DNA of 64,000 nucleotides from Nageia nagi (Eukaryota; Pinophyta), in the NCBI GenBank assembly GCA_050084985.1, contig JBITNC010000001.1:19964001-20028000 (forward strand), in the 5' to 3' direction. This document shows positions 48,051-60,659 of the stretch, piece after piece; the first letter of the stretch is position 1, and each line of letters starts with the position of its first letter. A program made the position numbers and the translations under genes. The notes under the pieces are model-generated. The model saw only the letters and a program-made list of their open reading frames with translations, did not search any database and was not told the DNA's origin.

Positions 48051-48410
48051 AAGTCACATTGGACATAGTGACATAATGGATATAATATTTATTTTATCCT
48101 TGCTCTTTTAATTGGTTATTCTTTAATAGGATATAATCTATGTGTGTATTATGTTGGATTATTCTTAAAAAGGTATTGTCTGAGAGAGTAGGAATTACAT
48201 ATAGATGCTCTCCTCATACAAGGACTCTAATTTTTGGCTTGATTACTTGAAGACACATGAATAAGGGGTAATGCAAGACCAAAAGGGGGAATATGATTTA
48301 TCATACTCAACAAGTCAATAAAAAAAGGGAAGTTCACTCTACTATTGGAATTTTTTTTTATTCTTTAGACTTCTTTAGATTATGCAATTGTAATGCTTTT
48401 CATTTCATAT
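48051..48410 (+). other. Element III 3' internal region
   Basis: Non-coding sequence between the Element II insertion and the polypurine tract. No motif was recognised. Confidence 0.5.
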
Positions 48411-48426
48411 CCAAAGAGGGGCAAAA
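48411..48426 (+). promoter_or_regulatory. Polypurine tract of Element III
   Basis: ccaaagaggggcaaaa lies immediately before TGTAGATGCC of the 3' LTR. Confidence 0.85.
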
Positions 48427-49153
48427 TGTAGATGCCTAAAAATGATTTATTATTTATTTAGTAAATCCTATTTAGAATTCTTAAGTTATTTAATGTAATA
48501 TTACATATGATAAGATAAAATTGATATTACAATGAAATTCCATGTGTTATATTAAATTCTATATCATTTATCATGGTTCATATTTTAAAGTATCTTGAAT
48601 ATAACAATGATTATATTATTACGAAAGGTAGGCCTTCACTCTTTTTATGTCTTTTTAGGTTATATAAATAGGAGGAATAAGATGATATCTATAGATCAAA
48701 ACTCTTTGATATGATAAGAACTATGATAGGTGGTTGTCAACTATAGTGGTATCTTTGGACACCACCTATCATGTGAATTTGTTATACTCTAAGTTCTAGA
48801 CTTTTTATCTTTGTTATACATCATAATTCAACATATTCCACATAGTTAGTGGCATGCTTTTCCTACATCAGTAGTGGTGTGCACTTTCTAGTTCACAAGT
48901 TCCAAATTTTGGTGATTGAGTAGTTGATTCATGCCCATGAAGATACATCATGAACTCATCAGGAATCAAATCCCAATCCTCCAAAGTTACATAGCCTTTG
49001 ATTATTGAGGATTGCACATACACTTCATATTAGGTGCATGTGTTTCATGTATATTTATTATGTTTTATATATTGTACATTTTTTTTCCTTCTTATATTAT
49101 ATATCAATTTATTTATTTTATACATTTGTATATTGCATAATTTGAGGTCTACA
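48427..49153 (+). repeat. 3' LTR of Element III
   Basis: 727 bp, collinear with 6027-6751. It has TGTAGA..TCTACA inverted ends and a TATA box (tatataaata, 48661-48670). Confidence 0.88.
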
Positions 49154-49539
49154 ACCTATATTCAGAGAATGTGGTAAGACTATAGGCTAAGGAGATATTA
49201 GCTAACCTAAGGGAGAAGAATTCTATAAAGGACCAAAAGATCAAGGTACTAAAGGTACAATTAGAGGCTTTGGAGTAGAGTGTGGAGACACTATAGAAGA
49301 TGCATCAATATTCCTAGAATCATAACATCATAGGAATGGTGGACCATGTACTGGAATAAAATAAGAAGATAGAGGATCTTATTGGTAAGAAAGGACATCT
49401 ATAGGCTCAACTTATAGATCTATAGGAGCAATCTAGGCTAAAGAGGCCAAGTCTAAGCAGGATAATCTCTAAGTTTAATATTTTTAAGAGTTCTAGGAGT
49501 CACCATGGTACCACTAGTATTGTTAGGATAGGAGATTAA
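49153..49539 (+). pseudogene. Right part of the split coiled-coil ORF
   Basis: Reading from AAC 49153, the frame gives NLYSENVVRL, stop, AKEILANLREKNSIKDQKIK and VLKVQLEALE, then a long heptad-like stretch. It ends at TAA 49537 after TSIVRIGD. All internal stops are TAG or TAA where Gln fits the coiled-coil pattern. Deleting 6027-49150 joins this in phase to the left half (KLD at 6018-6023). The product would be a coiled-coil C-terminus of an unknown, probably transposon-borne protein. Confidence 0.6.
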
Positions 49540-50549
49540 CTTGTGATATGGTTGATTAGATGTGTTATTATACCTTTTGTCAAAGACAATATATAACACA
49601 TTGTTAGTGATTTATATATACATATATTATCTATTTATGAGATGTATTCATGAAATGATTATGATTTGAATGGTTTAATATTTATAGTTACTTTAAATTT
49701 TGCTTAGTATAGGACACATGTATGGTTAATAGTAAATGAACATATGTGATTGTTAAATAATGATAGGATGGTATATATAATACGTTTAGGGTATTGAATA
49801 TATGTAAAAAAATTTGAATTGAAACCAACACATTTGTGGGTGTTTTTGAAGAATTAGGATATATGGTTATGATTTATTAGGTCAGGGTAACATAGAGACA
49901 TGGAGATTAATTAGTTAGGCATGAAAAAATGATAGGTCATCATGACTATATTTCAATATGAAGGTAAATAGGATCCTAAAGGTAAAAAATCAAGGTAAAG
50001 ATTATATTTCACATGAAACCATATTCAGGGTACCAAGGATGATGGTGGGAAGTAAAAAAGATTTGATTATGTAGGAAATGTGATAAGCATTCCAATGTGA
50101 GTGCTAGTGTAATGATAAGAAATGAGGATAACAAATTTTGATAGGTTAAGGAAGTAATAGGTAGACATAAGTGAAAAAGTTGTCAAGGTGAACAAAGGTG
50201 AGTTTTTCTTAGTAAATGATGATAAAATTAAATAAGTAATAGGTTATGATCTTCAATATGAGATGAACCACATGGTGTACAACTCTTACTAAGTAATAGA
50301 TTCCCCTTGTGTGGTGAAGTTGATGGATTGACGAAATATATCCTATCATGGATGTAGGGATATAAGGGGATTTTGACCATAAAACCAAAATAAAGATACC
50401 TATACTAGTGCATACATGTCAAAATACTATGAATGAAAAAAGTAAGAATAATAATTTGTACCTTTCTATCAAGGTGGAGGAAGGGTAATCACAAGTTACA
50501 AAGTTAATACTTCTATTTGGTAATTTGGATTTTACAAAATTTGAGAATA
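49540..50549. other. No gene recognised
   Basis: AT-rich DNA with only short open frames and no terminal repeats identified. Confidence 0.4.
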
Positions 50550-52700
50550 GATTGTTTAATATTCCCATGGTCTTGTTCTTATCATGTTGAGGAACTCTTA
50601 ATGGATTTTGCTAATTAATTTATTTTAGCTCTAAGAAAGTTACCTTCTTTTGATCAATTAAGTCCTAAATCTTATTTAGTAATATCACATAATACTTTGT
50701 TGTATGTGCTCATTATTAGTGACACTTGCAAAATTCATTTGATTTGCACTCCTTCAATACTCCTACTAAAATGGATGGTTGAGTTATAGGATTAAGTGGG
50801 TGAAACAATGAGTTCCATATACTAAATTTTCTTGTCTTCATCAATATCATCATAGATGGGTGTAAATTTCTATCTAGGAAATTTTTGACATTCTATGTAA
50901 ATTGATTTTTCTTCTTTATCAACTTTTCAAACCTTAGTTGATGCTACCATAGGTTATTGTACCTATTGCTCTTTGGCTACTATTTGCTTCTTGGGAATAT
51001 TCCCTTTTATTCTAATGTTGAGGTTGTGAGGGTGATTTATCCCTTTTTTTCCTTTGATTCAGATTTCCAATATTCATATCTGATATTAAATTATATCTTT
51101 TCTAATAATGCCTATAGGAATGCATCAAGAGGTAACTTATGGTAATCAAAATATTTAACTACATATTTTGGTTGGCATTCCTCTAGGAATGCCATTATAT
51201 TCATATCATATTCTATGCAAATTGGATTAGCCTTTTTGGTATAAAAGTTGATAAAATTTTCAATAGACTATCCCTCTCTCTATCTTATCTTCAACAAGTC
51301 ACCAAATGTAAACTTCTTTATAATACAAAGTTGAAAATCATCACAAAATGTAGTTTTTAACTAAGCAAAGCTATTAATGCTACCATGTGCAATTTATTAA
51401 AACATTCAAAAGCTTTTCCTTTTAGGGAGAAGGGGAATAAATTTGCATGCAATTTCTCATCCAAAGTAGTTAAAGATACTTCATAAAAAAATACATACTT
51501 AAAGATATAGATCAGTAGCACCATGAAACTTTATGAATTTCAACTCTTTATCAGAGAGTAGTATTGTATTTTTGATTCACATGCATAAAGGGTTATTGAT
51601 ATTCATTTTGGTAAGGAGCTAATCCTTGAAACATGATGATTGTCTTAACCTATTATTGTATTCCATCAATATTATCCTAATCTATCATAGGTATTGTAGT
51701 CTCCAAGGGTGAAGGGGGTATGAAAACTAAAATATCTTCTTTGGCATGTTCCATTGGTTGTTTAGAGTATTAAACATCACCAAAGATTACTATTTATGCT
51801 TGAAATTTAAGGACTTCAAAATCTCCCATTTTATCTTCCTTATCATAGAGGATATTGTGTAATGTAGTTGAGACAAGCCATTATCTAGAAGTATAAGAAA
51901 TCAATATCATATTCTCTCTATTGTAGTTGAGGATTTATGTACACTTGATGTCATTTTCTTCTTAACTCCATCTACTTATAGATTACATATCCTAGGTAAT
52001 AAGTCTATCTATCTCTTTTTCTTAATATTTCCATTCATTTGTATGAGTACATAGGATTGGTTGCTTAATCTTGACCTAAAATATTTTTACTTAAGTTGTA
52101 TAATCATTTTGTACTTTATGGAGTATCCACTTGTAGTATTTAACATTTTTAGGAATACTCTTATTTTCTATATCTTGTTCATCATTTGAATGAAGAAATG
52201 TTATTTTGATCTTATTTTCTTCTTTTGACCAATCTAGACATGGGCTATCAACCTATGCTAAAAGCTTATTGATTTCTTCATATTTTATAGGATCATCTTG
52301 CTCACATTTATCCTTAATAAAAATATTTATATAATCATCAAAATTTGTAACCTATTCATACTATCTATTCTATTAAACCTATGTGAAAACACCATTATCA
52401 TCAGTAACTAGAACTAAATTATCAACTTAAGCTTCCTAATGAAGTAATTCTTAAAATGTAGTAGGTTAACATTGTTGATTAAATTGGTGATCTCTTTCTA
52501 CTTTTCCTAAGCAACATCCATCATAGAAATCATTGAAGGCATGAAAACTACTAACTTTATATGAGGCTCAACACCCATACTAAAGTTAGCATCCATGTTG
52601 ATATGGGCATCTGTGCTAGCTTTAGGAAGGATAAATAGATGAACATTTGGCATGGGAGCAAATATATTCATTAAGAATCCCAAATTCATGTTTCAAGGTG
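50550..52700 (-). pseudogene. gag: Decayed gypsy-type gag on the minus strand
   Basis: On the minus strand, KELKFIKFHGATD (about 51550) opens a Retrotrans_gag-like region. It continues with SINSFA.LKTTFCDDFQL, FGDLLKIR and SIENFINFYTKKANPI (about 51380-51240). Further on, CKCH..HTTKYYVILLNKI and DLIDQKKVTF (about 50740-50635) match the C/H-rich tail of Tat-type gag. N-terminal sequence includes an open 60-codon piece (52689-52507). It is heavily broken. The element it belonged to runs opposite to Elements I-III; no LTR pair or pol was found. Confidence 0.55.
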
Positions 52701-53109
52701 TAAGATTCAGGGCATTATAAGGAATATTCTCCTTATACCTATTACAATGCCATAGCTTGTATTACTTTGTTACTTCTTCATATTCAAGTGCATCAACTAC
52801 ATGTGCCTTTTCCTCAATTGGTAATCTATTGAGAAGCTTGATGAATTTACACTTATTCTCTTTGGAACATATAACCTTCTTGAATATCTTATCATCACTC
52901 AATCAAGAAATAATCTCCTCTTTGTTTTTGATATAAGATTATTGATTTAAATGGGTTTGATATACTATATTATCTAGATTAACCCACTAATTTATTATCT
53001 TAACTAAGCTATCAAAGTTGTATATCCATATATATTTTTGGAGATATAAGAAGACTTTTGTCTACATATAACCTTTTTTATCCTTTACTATTGTTGGAAT
53101 AATTTATAC

Positions 53110-53390
53110 TTAGTCAATTTTAGACATTTTTATACTATTTGATTTTGGCAAAGATCTAGAAGTATTGGTGTGTACATAGTTTTCTAGAATGGTGGTAAAA
53201 TTAGTTAGTGTTAGGACTTAGCCATTTTTTAGCATTTATTGTATTATTTAGTTTTGATAGAGATCTAGCAATTCATTAGAATGGTAGAAAAATCTTTATA
53301 GTGTTATACTTAGCCATTATCTCATGTTTTACAAAACATTTGATTTTGATAGAGATTTGATAGAGTGGAGAAGACCAATTTCCATCACAA
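53110..53390. repeat. Three imperfect tandem repeats of ~105 bp
   Basis: Units begin acttagYcaWttt.. at about 53113, 53218 and 53320, and each includes tttgattttggcaaagatct or tttgatagagat further on. They may be part of the LTR or leader of the minus-strand gag element. Confidence 0.5.
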
Positions 53391-54239
53391 TAATGAGAAA
53401 ATCATACAAGGAATTTTCTTTAGTTCTAACCCTACTAGAGATGGTTTGATCAAATACCAAGAAGGATCTTACCAACACTAACCATCATAGATGTTCCAAT
53501 TTTAAAGATCCAAGTTTTAGTCATCCAAATTTAATCATGGATGAATAAGTCCATTATAATAGTTTATTTTATTCTATATTTGATTCCAACAAGTCCATTA
53601 GAATACAAGTACCTATAAATAATGCTAGAACCTCAACAAAATACATTTCCATTCCAAGAAGGTTATTTTGAATTCTAGATTCAAGTTACAAGTTTTAGAT
53701 AAAATGAAGGATGTTAGCACACATAAAGGATTATTTTAGATATTTTGAAATTAAGATCTAAGTTGTACATCTAATTAGAGATCAAATCTGATACATTATA
53801 AATATCATAGTAGTTAGTTTAAGGTTAATTTTAGCTATGAATATTAGCTAATAAGCAAATTTTAAGGATCCTTAATATTGGAAATGGCTATTTTTGGGAG
53901 TTGTAAAAAGGTCTAATTCACCAAAAATTTCTAAATGTTTTCAATTTTCTAAGACTAATCACTAATTTTTTTAAAATGGTTTACAAAAATAGCCACTATT
54001 TTTCAAAAATTACCAAAAATTGTTGATATTTTAAAAACTTTCTAAGCTAGGTGTGCCATAAATTTTCTAAGGGAGTTTTGTGGAGGGGCTCTTAAAATGA
54101 ACCTTGAGTTAGTTACATATATTTTAACTATCACAGTTTGCTAGAAATTAGTTAGAAGATATTTTAAAGAGGAAAAATATAAGTATCATGTTTTTTGTAA
54201 GAGAAGGGGTTGGATACAGTATACATTGCCCCTATTTTA
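53391..54239. other. No gene recognised
   Basis: AT-rich, with no coding signal or terminal repeats I can support. Confidence 0.4.
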
Positions 54240-54892
54240 TGTCATGACCCTCTCCTTTTACACCTTTGCATGATTTGATTATTATGTATGAAGTATGGGG
54301 TTATTGCATATGTGCATTTTGAAGAGTTGATATCATGTGTTATTTATATATTTTTGATCTTGATATTATACAAAATAAATTTGATTGGAGGTGGGGGGGA
54401 AGATGCAAGGCATCAACCTCCAAGCTACATGTTGGCTAGGGTTAGGTGTCGGGCGCCATTCCAATGTTTTAATAGAGGTTGGTTGGGGGGAAAGGTTATG
54501 GGCCAACCCCCTCTATTAAAATTATAATATAAAAGAGTTTATTAATTTTAATTTAAGTTTTAAAAATATTTAGTTAATTAATATTTTTAATTGGAATTTA
54601 AATTATTTAATCTTTAATTAGAGTTTTAAAACATTAGAGTTTATGATGTTTAAAAATTAGAAATTAAAATTAATTAAATAATTTTAAATATTTATGTTAT
54701 TATTATTTAAAAATAGATTTTTGAATATTTATTATAAAAATATACATTTAATTATTTAAAAGAGAGAGATTTAAATATTAAGTGTATAGTACAAAATTTA
54801 ACTTTAATGTTAGTGTATCTATTTTTGCATTGATATTAGAGTAAAATTTTAAAATATTATTAATATTATAATGTTATAAGAGGTGTTTTAAC
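54240..54892 (+). repeat. 5' LTR of chromovirus (short form, ~653 bp)
   Basis: Positions 54240-54375 match 60910-61045 and 54376-54892 match 62566-63081. A GC-rich patch near 54390-54520 is followed by very AT-rich DNA in both copies. No primer site is readable downstream. Confidence 0.7.
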
Positions 54893-56414
54893 TTAATAGT
54901 GTATAGTGGATTAATGTACCTATGTTTTCCCTTGTAAATTATGCATATTGTAGTGATCATTTCTTGCACAAGCTATGTTCACTGAAGCATTAATCATGAG
55001 AGATAGTGATGATCATTTAAATAGAAATTGGAGTGCATATTTTCATACCTCTCCATTACATATTGAATGCAAAAAAGAATTAAAATATGATACATGCTAT
55101 ATCCGATATGTTGGGCATAATTATTCATTGGGTTGGAATGAATAAGTGCAAATGTATCATATAATGCATTTCATGTGACCATGGTGAAATATACACAAAA
55201 GTACTATCTCTAATCCTGATTAGCATCTAGCAAGTGTTCACTTTGAAGGGTGATTACCTTGGTGGTTCAAGGTTTGTGAGATGGAGAAAAATAGGATATT
55301 ACATATTGTAAATTGAAATTGTAATATTGTAAACTTATATCTCAATGAGATATTGATGTGTAACCTTTATGTTCATATGATGTAATACTTTATGAATTGA
55401 TTTGATAAAATACCATGGTTAGTTATTTGTAAATGATATATTCATACTTGGAATTTAAATATATATTTATACTTGCATAAGCATAATGTATAAAATCTAA
55501 TATTAATTAGTAATGGACAATCATGTTGTTTTAATCATTATTGTTTGCATGTTAGCAACACTTATCATCCAAGATAAGATTAGAACTTGAATCTATACTT
55601 TTCAATCAACATGTATTCTTGGATAATAATCTTAATGATTACAATTGAAGTAATAAAATACTTAGATGGAAGAGTTTGGCTTGGAGTTAACCTATAAGTG
55701 TTAGGAAAATAAATTAGAAAATGCAAGGCTAGTTCTATCTCCAAAGTTAAACACCTAGTCAACGATAACATGGAGGTTATCATTTGATGAAAGGTTGTAA
55801 CTATGGTAGTTATGGGAAAGTAATTATTATAGGTTAAAGTGGTGGTCTTTTACATGTATTATGGGTAGGTAATAGTACACTAGTTAATTTTTAGGGTAGT
55901 GAAATTAAGGTTGAAATCTATTATAGGAGATGATGAGAACTTGATCCACTTGGCATATGCTAATAGATCACTATCATGAGGTAGCATAAGGTGATAGGTA
56001 AAGTGTACCCATTCTTAGGTGTATGGGCCCTAAGAAGAACCTAAAGGTCATGGTTGATATAGGTGAGACAAACATGGGAGATGTTTGAATCATAAGTACT
56101 TAGTTGAAATAAGTGCATGGTAATTGCATTATTGAAAATATGCTATCATATGACTCAAGTGAAAATGAAAATTAATAATTTCCATCCACTTGATGATTTT
56201 TTGTAGCAACTACATTAAACTCAAACATGGAATGTAAAAATCATTTTATGCATATGTAATGGTATTGACTTAAAAATAAAATATGTTTGATTTTAAGGTA
56301 GAATTTAGATGTTTCATTTAGTATTAGAAAAAAAGTAATGTTCATAGGAAAAAATGGTTTTTAGATTCAACTTTTCCTAAATATAACTCACATTTATGTA
56401 TCCTTTATAGTAGA
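54893..56414 (+). other. Chromovirus leader region
   Basis: About 1.5 kb without recognisable coding or primer-binding sequence. It is longer than usual for a Tekay leader and may hold unrecognised inserted DNA. Confidence 0.4.
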
Positions 56415-57560
56415 TATGGTACCACCAAGAAATTCTTCTCAAAGGAATGCTAACCAGGCATAATCCCATGGAAATATTTCTCAAGGAAATAGAGAAGAGA
56501 AAAATTTAAAATTTTGAACTAATAATGTTGTAATTTTAGGATTGAAGGAACAATTGGTAAAGCAATAAGAAATGATTGAAACTTTGATTACTAGAGTAAA
56601 AAACCCTATTAGAAATGAATAAAGAGTTGGAAATGAAGAAAGAGATGGTAATAATAGTGTTGATCCCATTAGATCTAAGGTAGATCAAGAATTAGCTAAA
56701 GACTTAAAAAAACTTTTAGTTCCAAGATTTATTCAAAAGGAAAAAGGGTGAATATGCTAAGGATTGGTTGGAAGAGATGTAAAATTACTTTTTAATGAAA
56801 AATATCTCTTCTAGAGCTCAAACTTCTTGGGCTATAGTAAATTTCATAGGACTTGCATTACAATTATGGAAATCCTACAAAACCCAACAAAATATTCAAG
56901 GAGTGACTCTTAAGTGGAAGGATTTGTAGTTGATTTTAAGAATTAATACATAAAAGAGTATTTATAGTTAGAAAAATATGATGAATTATACACCATTAAT
57001 AAAGAAATATTTTGGTAGAATTATATCATCATAAATTTGTTAAATTGCTAAAATATGTGTTAGAGAATAAAAAGGATTTGCAGGTTCATAGATTCATTTT
57101 GGTTAGATGCTAGAATCAAAAAAATAGTAAAGATGCATAAGCCACAACTTTAGAATAAGATTATAATATTTCTCATAAAGTAGAAAGTAACTTAGGGTCA
57201 AAATATCATTAATAAATTATAGCATCTGAATGAAGATGAGAAATAGGAAATGAAAAACATGAACAATAAAGGGTTCCTAAAGTGGGAAAAATATCATCAA
57301 CATAAAAATAATAAAAGATTCAAAGAAAATAATTATAAAAAAAATTATAATAAACCTAAAAAAAAGAAAAATAATAATAATAGTGGCAACAATAATAAGA
57401 AGAATCCTCAGAAAATAGAAACCAAGGTTAGTGGAAGAACAAAAACTTTCAAGAGAAATAAAATGATGCCCCATAAGATGAATTTCATAATATGTTTCTA
57501 TGGATTAAGAAGGGAGTTTGTTGAGTTTATGGTGGAATTGAATATTTTGTAAATAAGTAT
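56415..57560 (+). pseudogene. gag: Chromovirus gag (decayed)
   Basis: Begins MVPPRNSSQRNANQ, as in Tekay/Del Gag proteins. DLKKLLVPRFIQKEKG and DWLEE-like pieces follow. The C-terminal part (57250-57540) is a Lys/Asn-rich basic stretch where the nucleocapsid lies. No intact CCHC knuckle remains, only an isolated CFYG. Confidence 0.6.
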
Positions 57561-57599
57561 TCAATAAAGTAGAATTTCACTAAACACAAGATTTTTGTA

Positions 57600-58010
57600 G
57601 CTACAGAAAAAGCTAACCTAGATGGTCAAGCAATTCCTATGTAGATTTCAAGTATTATGTTTGATAAAAAATTTAAAATTCTTGTTGGTAGTGGTACAAT
57701 ATAAAGCTTTATATATTATTCACTTAATCAAGATATGCCAAATGCATATAAAGTTTTGACAGAAGGATGGTTAGTTAAGTATGACTCTAGGAAAACTATT
57801 TTGTAGGCCAATGTTTTAGAAATAACAAAATAAAGCTATCTAAAGTAGTTATAAAATGGTATCTCTATGTAGTACCCTTACATTCCTTCAATGTAATCCT
57901 TGGAATGGATTGGCTTAAAGTACATAAAGCTTTGATTAAGTATCATGAAATATGGATTGAGTTTTTTGATTTCAATATTCAAAGGAAAAGCATTTATTGT
58001 GATTGAAGTA
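57600..58010 (+). pseudogene. pro: Chromovirus protease (decayed)
   Basis: ILVGSGTI-stop-SFIYYSLN near 57680 stands where V-D-S-G-A-T-x-S-F-I is normal, so the catalytic Asp is replaced. FNVILGMDWLKVHKALIKYH (about 57890-57945) is the conserved post-active-site block. Confidence 0.7.
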
Positions 58011-58139
58011 AAGTAAAACCCTATACTCTTTATATTATGCACTTAAAGAGAATGATGCGAAGGGGTGAGATGATTTACGTAGTTAAAGTGAAAGAAGTAG
58101 AAAAATATAACTCATAAGATAAAATATTCCAAAAATACC

Positions 58140-59000
58140 CTCTTTTGCAATAATTTAGGGATGTATTTCCTAATGATTTATTGGGATTAGCACCAAAAAG
58201 AGAATTTGATTTATCAATTAATTTAATTCCTAGTGCTAAACCTATTTCAAAGACTCCTTATAGGATGACTCAATTGATATGTAGTATTTAAGGGTACAAA
58301 TTCAATATTTATTGGAAAAACATTTAAGTAAGCCAAGTGTGTCAACTTGGGGAGCTTCTATTCTTTTTTTCAAGAAGAAATATGGTTCTATTAGGTTATG
58401 CATAGACTATCGGATGTTGAACATAGTCACAATCAAAAATAGGTATCTCCATATTTTCAAAAATTGATTTAAGATCTAATTATCAAAAATTGAGAACTAA
58501 AAGTTAAAACACACATAAAATAACTTTTAAGATGAGATATGAATACTATGAGATCATATTGCTTCCTTTTGGATTGACCAATGCATCTTTTACATTTATG
58601 AATTTTATGAACAACATTTTTTGTGAGTACCTTGATAAATTTAATTCTATGTTCTTAGATGAAATATTAATTTATTATAGGAACAAGGAAGAACATAATT
58701 ATCATCTTAGGGAAGTATTAGAAGTACTAAGAAAATGCTAACTTTTGGAAATTTATCTAAGTGTGAGTTTTATATATCTCAAGAAAAATATCTCGGACAT
58801 ATAATTTTGGTATAAGGTGTGTTTATGGATCCTTATAAGATCAAAGAAGTTATGAATTAGCCTACTCCAACCAATGTAATATAAGTGAAATAGTTTATGG
58901 TTCTTTGTAGTTACTATTGTCATTTTGTTAAAGATTTTTCTAGGATAGCAAATCCTATTACAAGTTTCTAGAAAAATAATCAAAGTTTTAAATGGACTAA
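58140..59000 (+). pseudogene. Chromovirus reverse transcriptase (decayed)
   Basis: LLGLAPKREFDLSI (about 58178) and [19 protein letters not shown] (58365-58424) are visible. An open stretch (58532-58741) begins MRYEYYEIILLPFGLTNAS and holds MFLDEILIYY. The catalytic x-D-D is changed to L-D-E. The thumb reads ISDI where GHII is typical. Confidence 0.8.
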
Positions 59001-59420
59001 ACAATATGAGAAAGCCTTCAAAATTCTTAAAGATAAGATTACAATAGCACCAATACTAGCTATACTGGATCCTTTTGGAGATTTCACAATTTTTGCTACT
59101 GTTACTTTTCTTGGATTAGGAGGTGTTTTATCATAGGATGATAGGCTTATAGCATTTGAGTCTTGAAAATTAAAGGTTCAAGAAATAAATTATACTATGC
59201 ATGATATGGAGTTGGTTTTCATTGTTCATATGCTTAAGGTTTGAAGGTATTATTTGTTAGGATGATCATTTAAACTTAGGTTGAATCATTAGAGTTTGAA
59301 GTATATTTTCATTTAGAATGATCTTAATGCTTTTCAAAGAAGGATGTAGTTCTTGGCTAAAAATAATTTTTGAATAAAGTATATGATCATGAAAATAAGG
59401 TTGAACATGCATTAAGTAGA
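59001..59420 (+). pseudogene. Chromovirus RNase H (decayed)
   Basis: AFKILKDKITIAPILAILDP, then FGDFTIFATVTFLGLGGVLS. Next LIAFES, NYTMHDMELVFIVHMLK and RYYLLG follow the RT-linked RNase H pattern. It is broken by stops after about 59165. Confidence 0.75.
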
Positions 59421-59599
59421 TGCAAATATCTTATGAATATGACTAAGAGTTACTTTTACTTGTTAGATTAGGTGAAATATTCTCAAATTAATTATTCATA
59501 TTATCTTAAAATCAATGATAAGATAGAAGAATGTGATCCTTAAGTGAAATATTTTGAGTACAAGAATGAGTTATTATGCTTTAAGGGTAGGGTTATTGT

Positions 59600-60640
59600 T
59601 ATAGAGAATGATGGTATTTGAAAAATAATCTTGCAGCAAGCACATTGATCACCCCTTTTTGCTCATCCAATGGGTGCAAAAATAAGGGAAAATCTTAAAA
59701 AGAATTTTTATTGGTATGGAATAAAAACATATTTCAATGAGTTTATAACTAGATGCTTGGTATGTCAAAAGGTGAAATCATAACATCAACATTTGGGTGG
59801 AATATCTTATCCTTATGAATTCATTGTAGGTTTACCTAAAATGAGATTTCAACATGACACCATTTTTTATTATTGATTATCTCACTAATGTTGCTCACTT
59901 TATTACTAATAATACTACAATTGATGCACTAATGGTTGTACATAGGTTCATCAAGTAAATTATTTGGTTACATGGGTTTCCTAAAGTAATCATCTCTAGT
60001 GGAGATCCTAAGTTCACTTCTCAGTTTTGGAGAACTATGCACTAGGTGATGGGAACTAAACTTAATATGATTTCATCTTATAATTATCAAATGAATGGTC
60101 AAACTAAATGAGATAATAATGTATTTGAGAATATATTGTAGATGTATTATATGGAACAAAAATTCAAATGGAAAGACTACTTGTACTTGGTTGAGTTTAC
60201 TTATAATTAACTCTTATCACTCATCCTTAGATGAGATCTTTTGAGGCACTATATGGAAGGAAGCATAGAAATCCATTATAATGGGATAATTCAAGGGATT
60301 GAGTAGTGAGTGGGTCTAATCATCTAAGGTAAGTGGAGGAACAACTCAAAATAATTTATAAAAGTCTTAAGGAAGCATTTGATCATCAAAAGAGTTATGT
60401 TAATTTAAAAAGAAATCCTTGAGAAGTTTTTATGGGAGACATAGTATTCTTATGAGTTTTACCTATAAAAAGTGCCATAAAATCTACTAAACTAGATCCA
60501 TAATTTGTAGGGCCTTTTGAATTTATAGGAAAGATAAGCCCAATTTCTTATAAGATTGTCCTACCACCCACATTGTCAAAGATTCATGATGTTTTCCATA
60601 TATCTCTTCTTAGAAAATATGTTTCTAATCCTTCATATAT
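59600..60640 (+). pseudogene. Chromovirus integrase (decayed)
   Basis: The zinc part has FAHPMGAKI and the C-L-V-C-Q pair near 59758. The core is broken but EALYGRKHRNPL is recognisable near 60241. The C-terminal GPY/F block reads VGPFEFIGKISPISYKIVLP. It is followed by SKIHDVFHISLLRKYVSNPS (about 60577-60636), a string typical of Tekay/Del elements. Confidence 0.8.
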
Positions 60641-60659
60641 TTTGGAATTTGCTAACTTA

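Larger units (their letters stand above)
6027..49153 (+). mobile_element. Element III: gypsy-like LTR element, gag plus antisense PMD ORF, hosting two other gypsy elements
   Basis: It has 725- and 727-bp LTRs at 6027-6751 and 48427-49153, beginning TGTAGATGCC. The 3' copy ends GGTCTACA. A polypurine tract lies directly before the 3' LTR. With Elements I (9693-26439) and II (29459-48045) removed, the internal part is only about 6.3 kb. It holds a Retrotrans_gag-type gag on the plus strand and a plant mobile domain ORF on the minus strand. I see no protease, RT, RNase H or integrase. An antisense extra ORF is known from Tat-lineage gypsy elements. The pol-less form suggests mobilisation in trans. 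It is the oldest dated insertion here, with LTR divergence around 12% over the first 110 bp counted by eye. Confidence 0.7.

Noticed and set aside
54235-54239. tttta as target duplication of the chromovirus
   Set aside because: No matching copy occurs at the estimated 3' end (63085-63089 is gtgaa); the end may be misplaced or the site lost.
57277-57474. Hydrophobic 65-codon frame on the minus strand, possible membrane protein
   Set aside because: Mirror of the Lys/Asn-rich gag tail (AAA/AAT codons become TTT/ATT).
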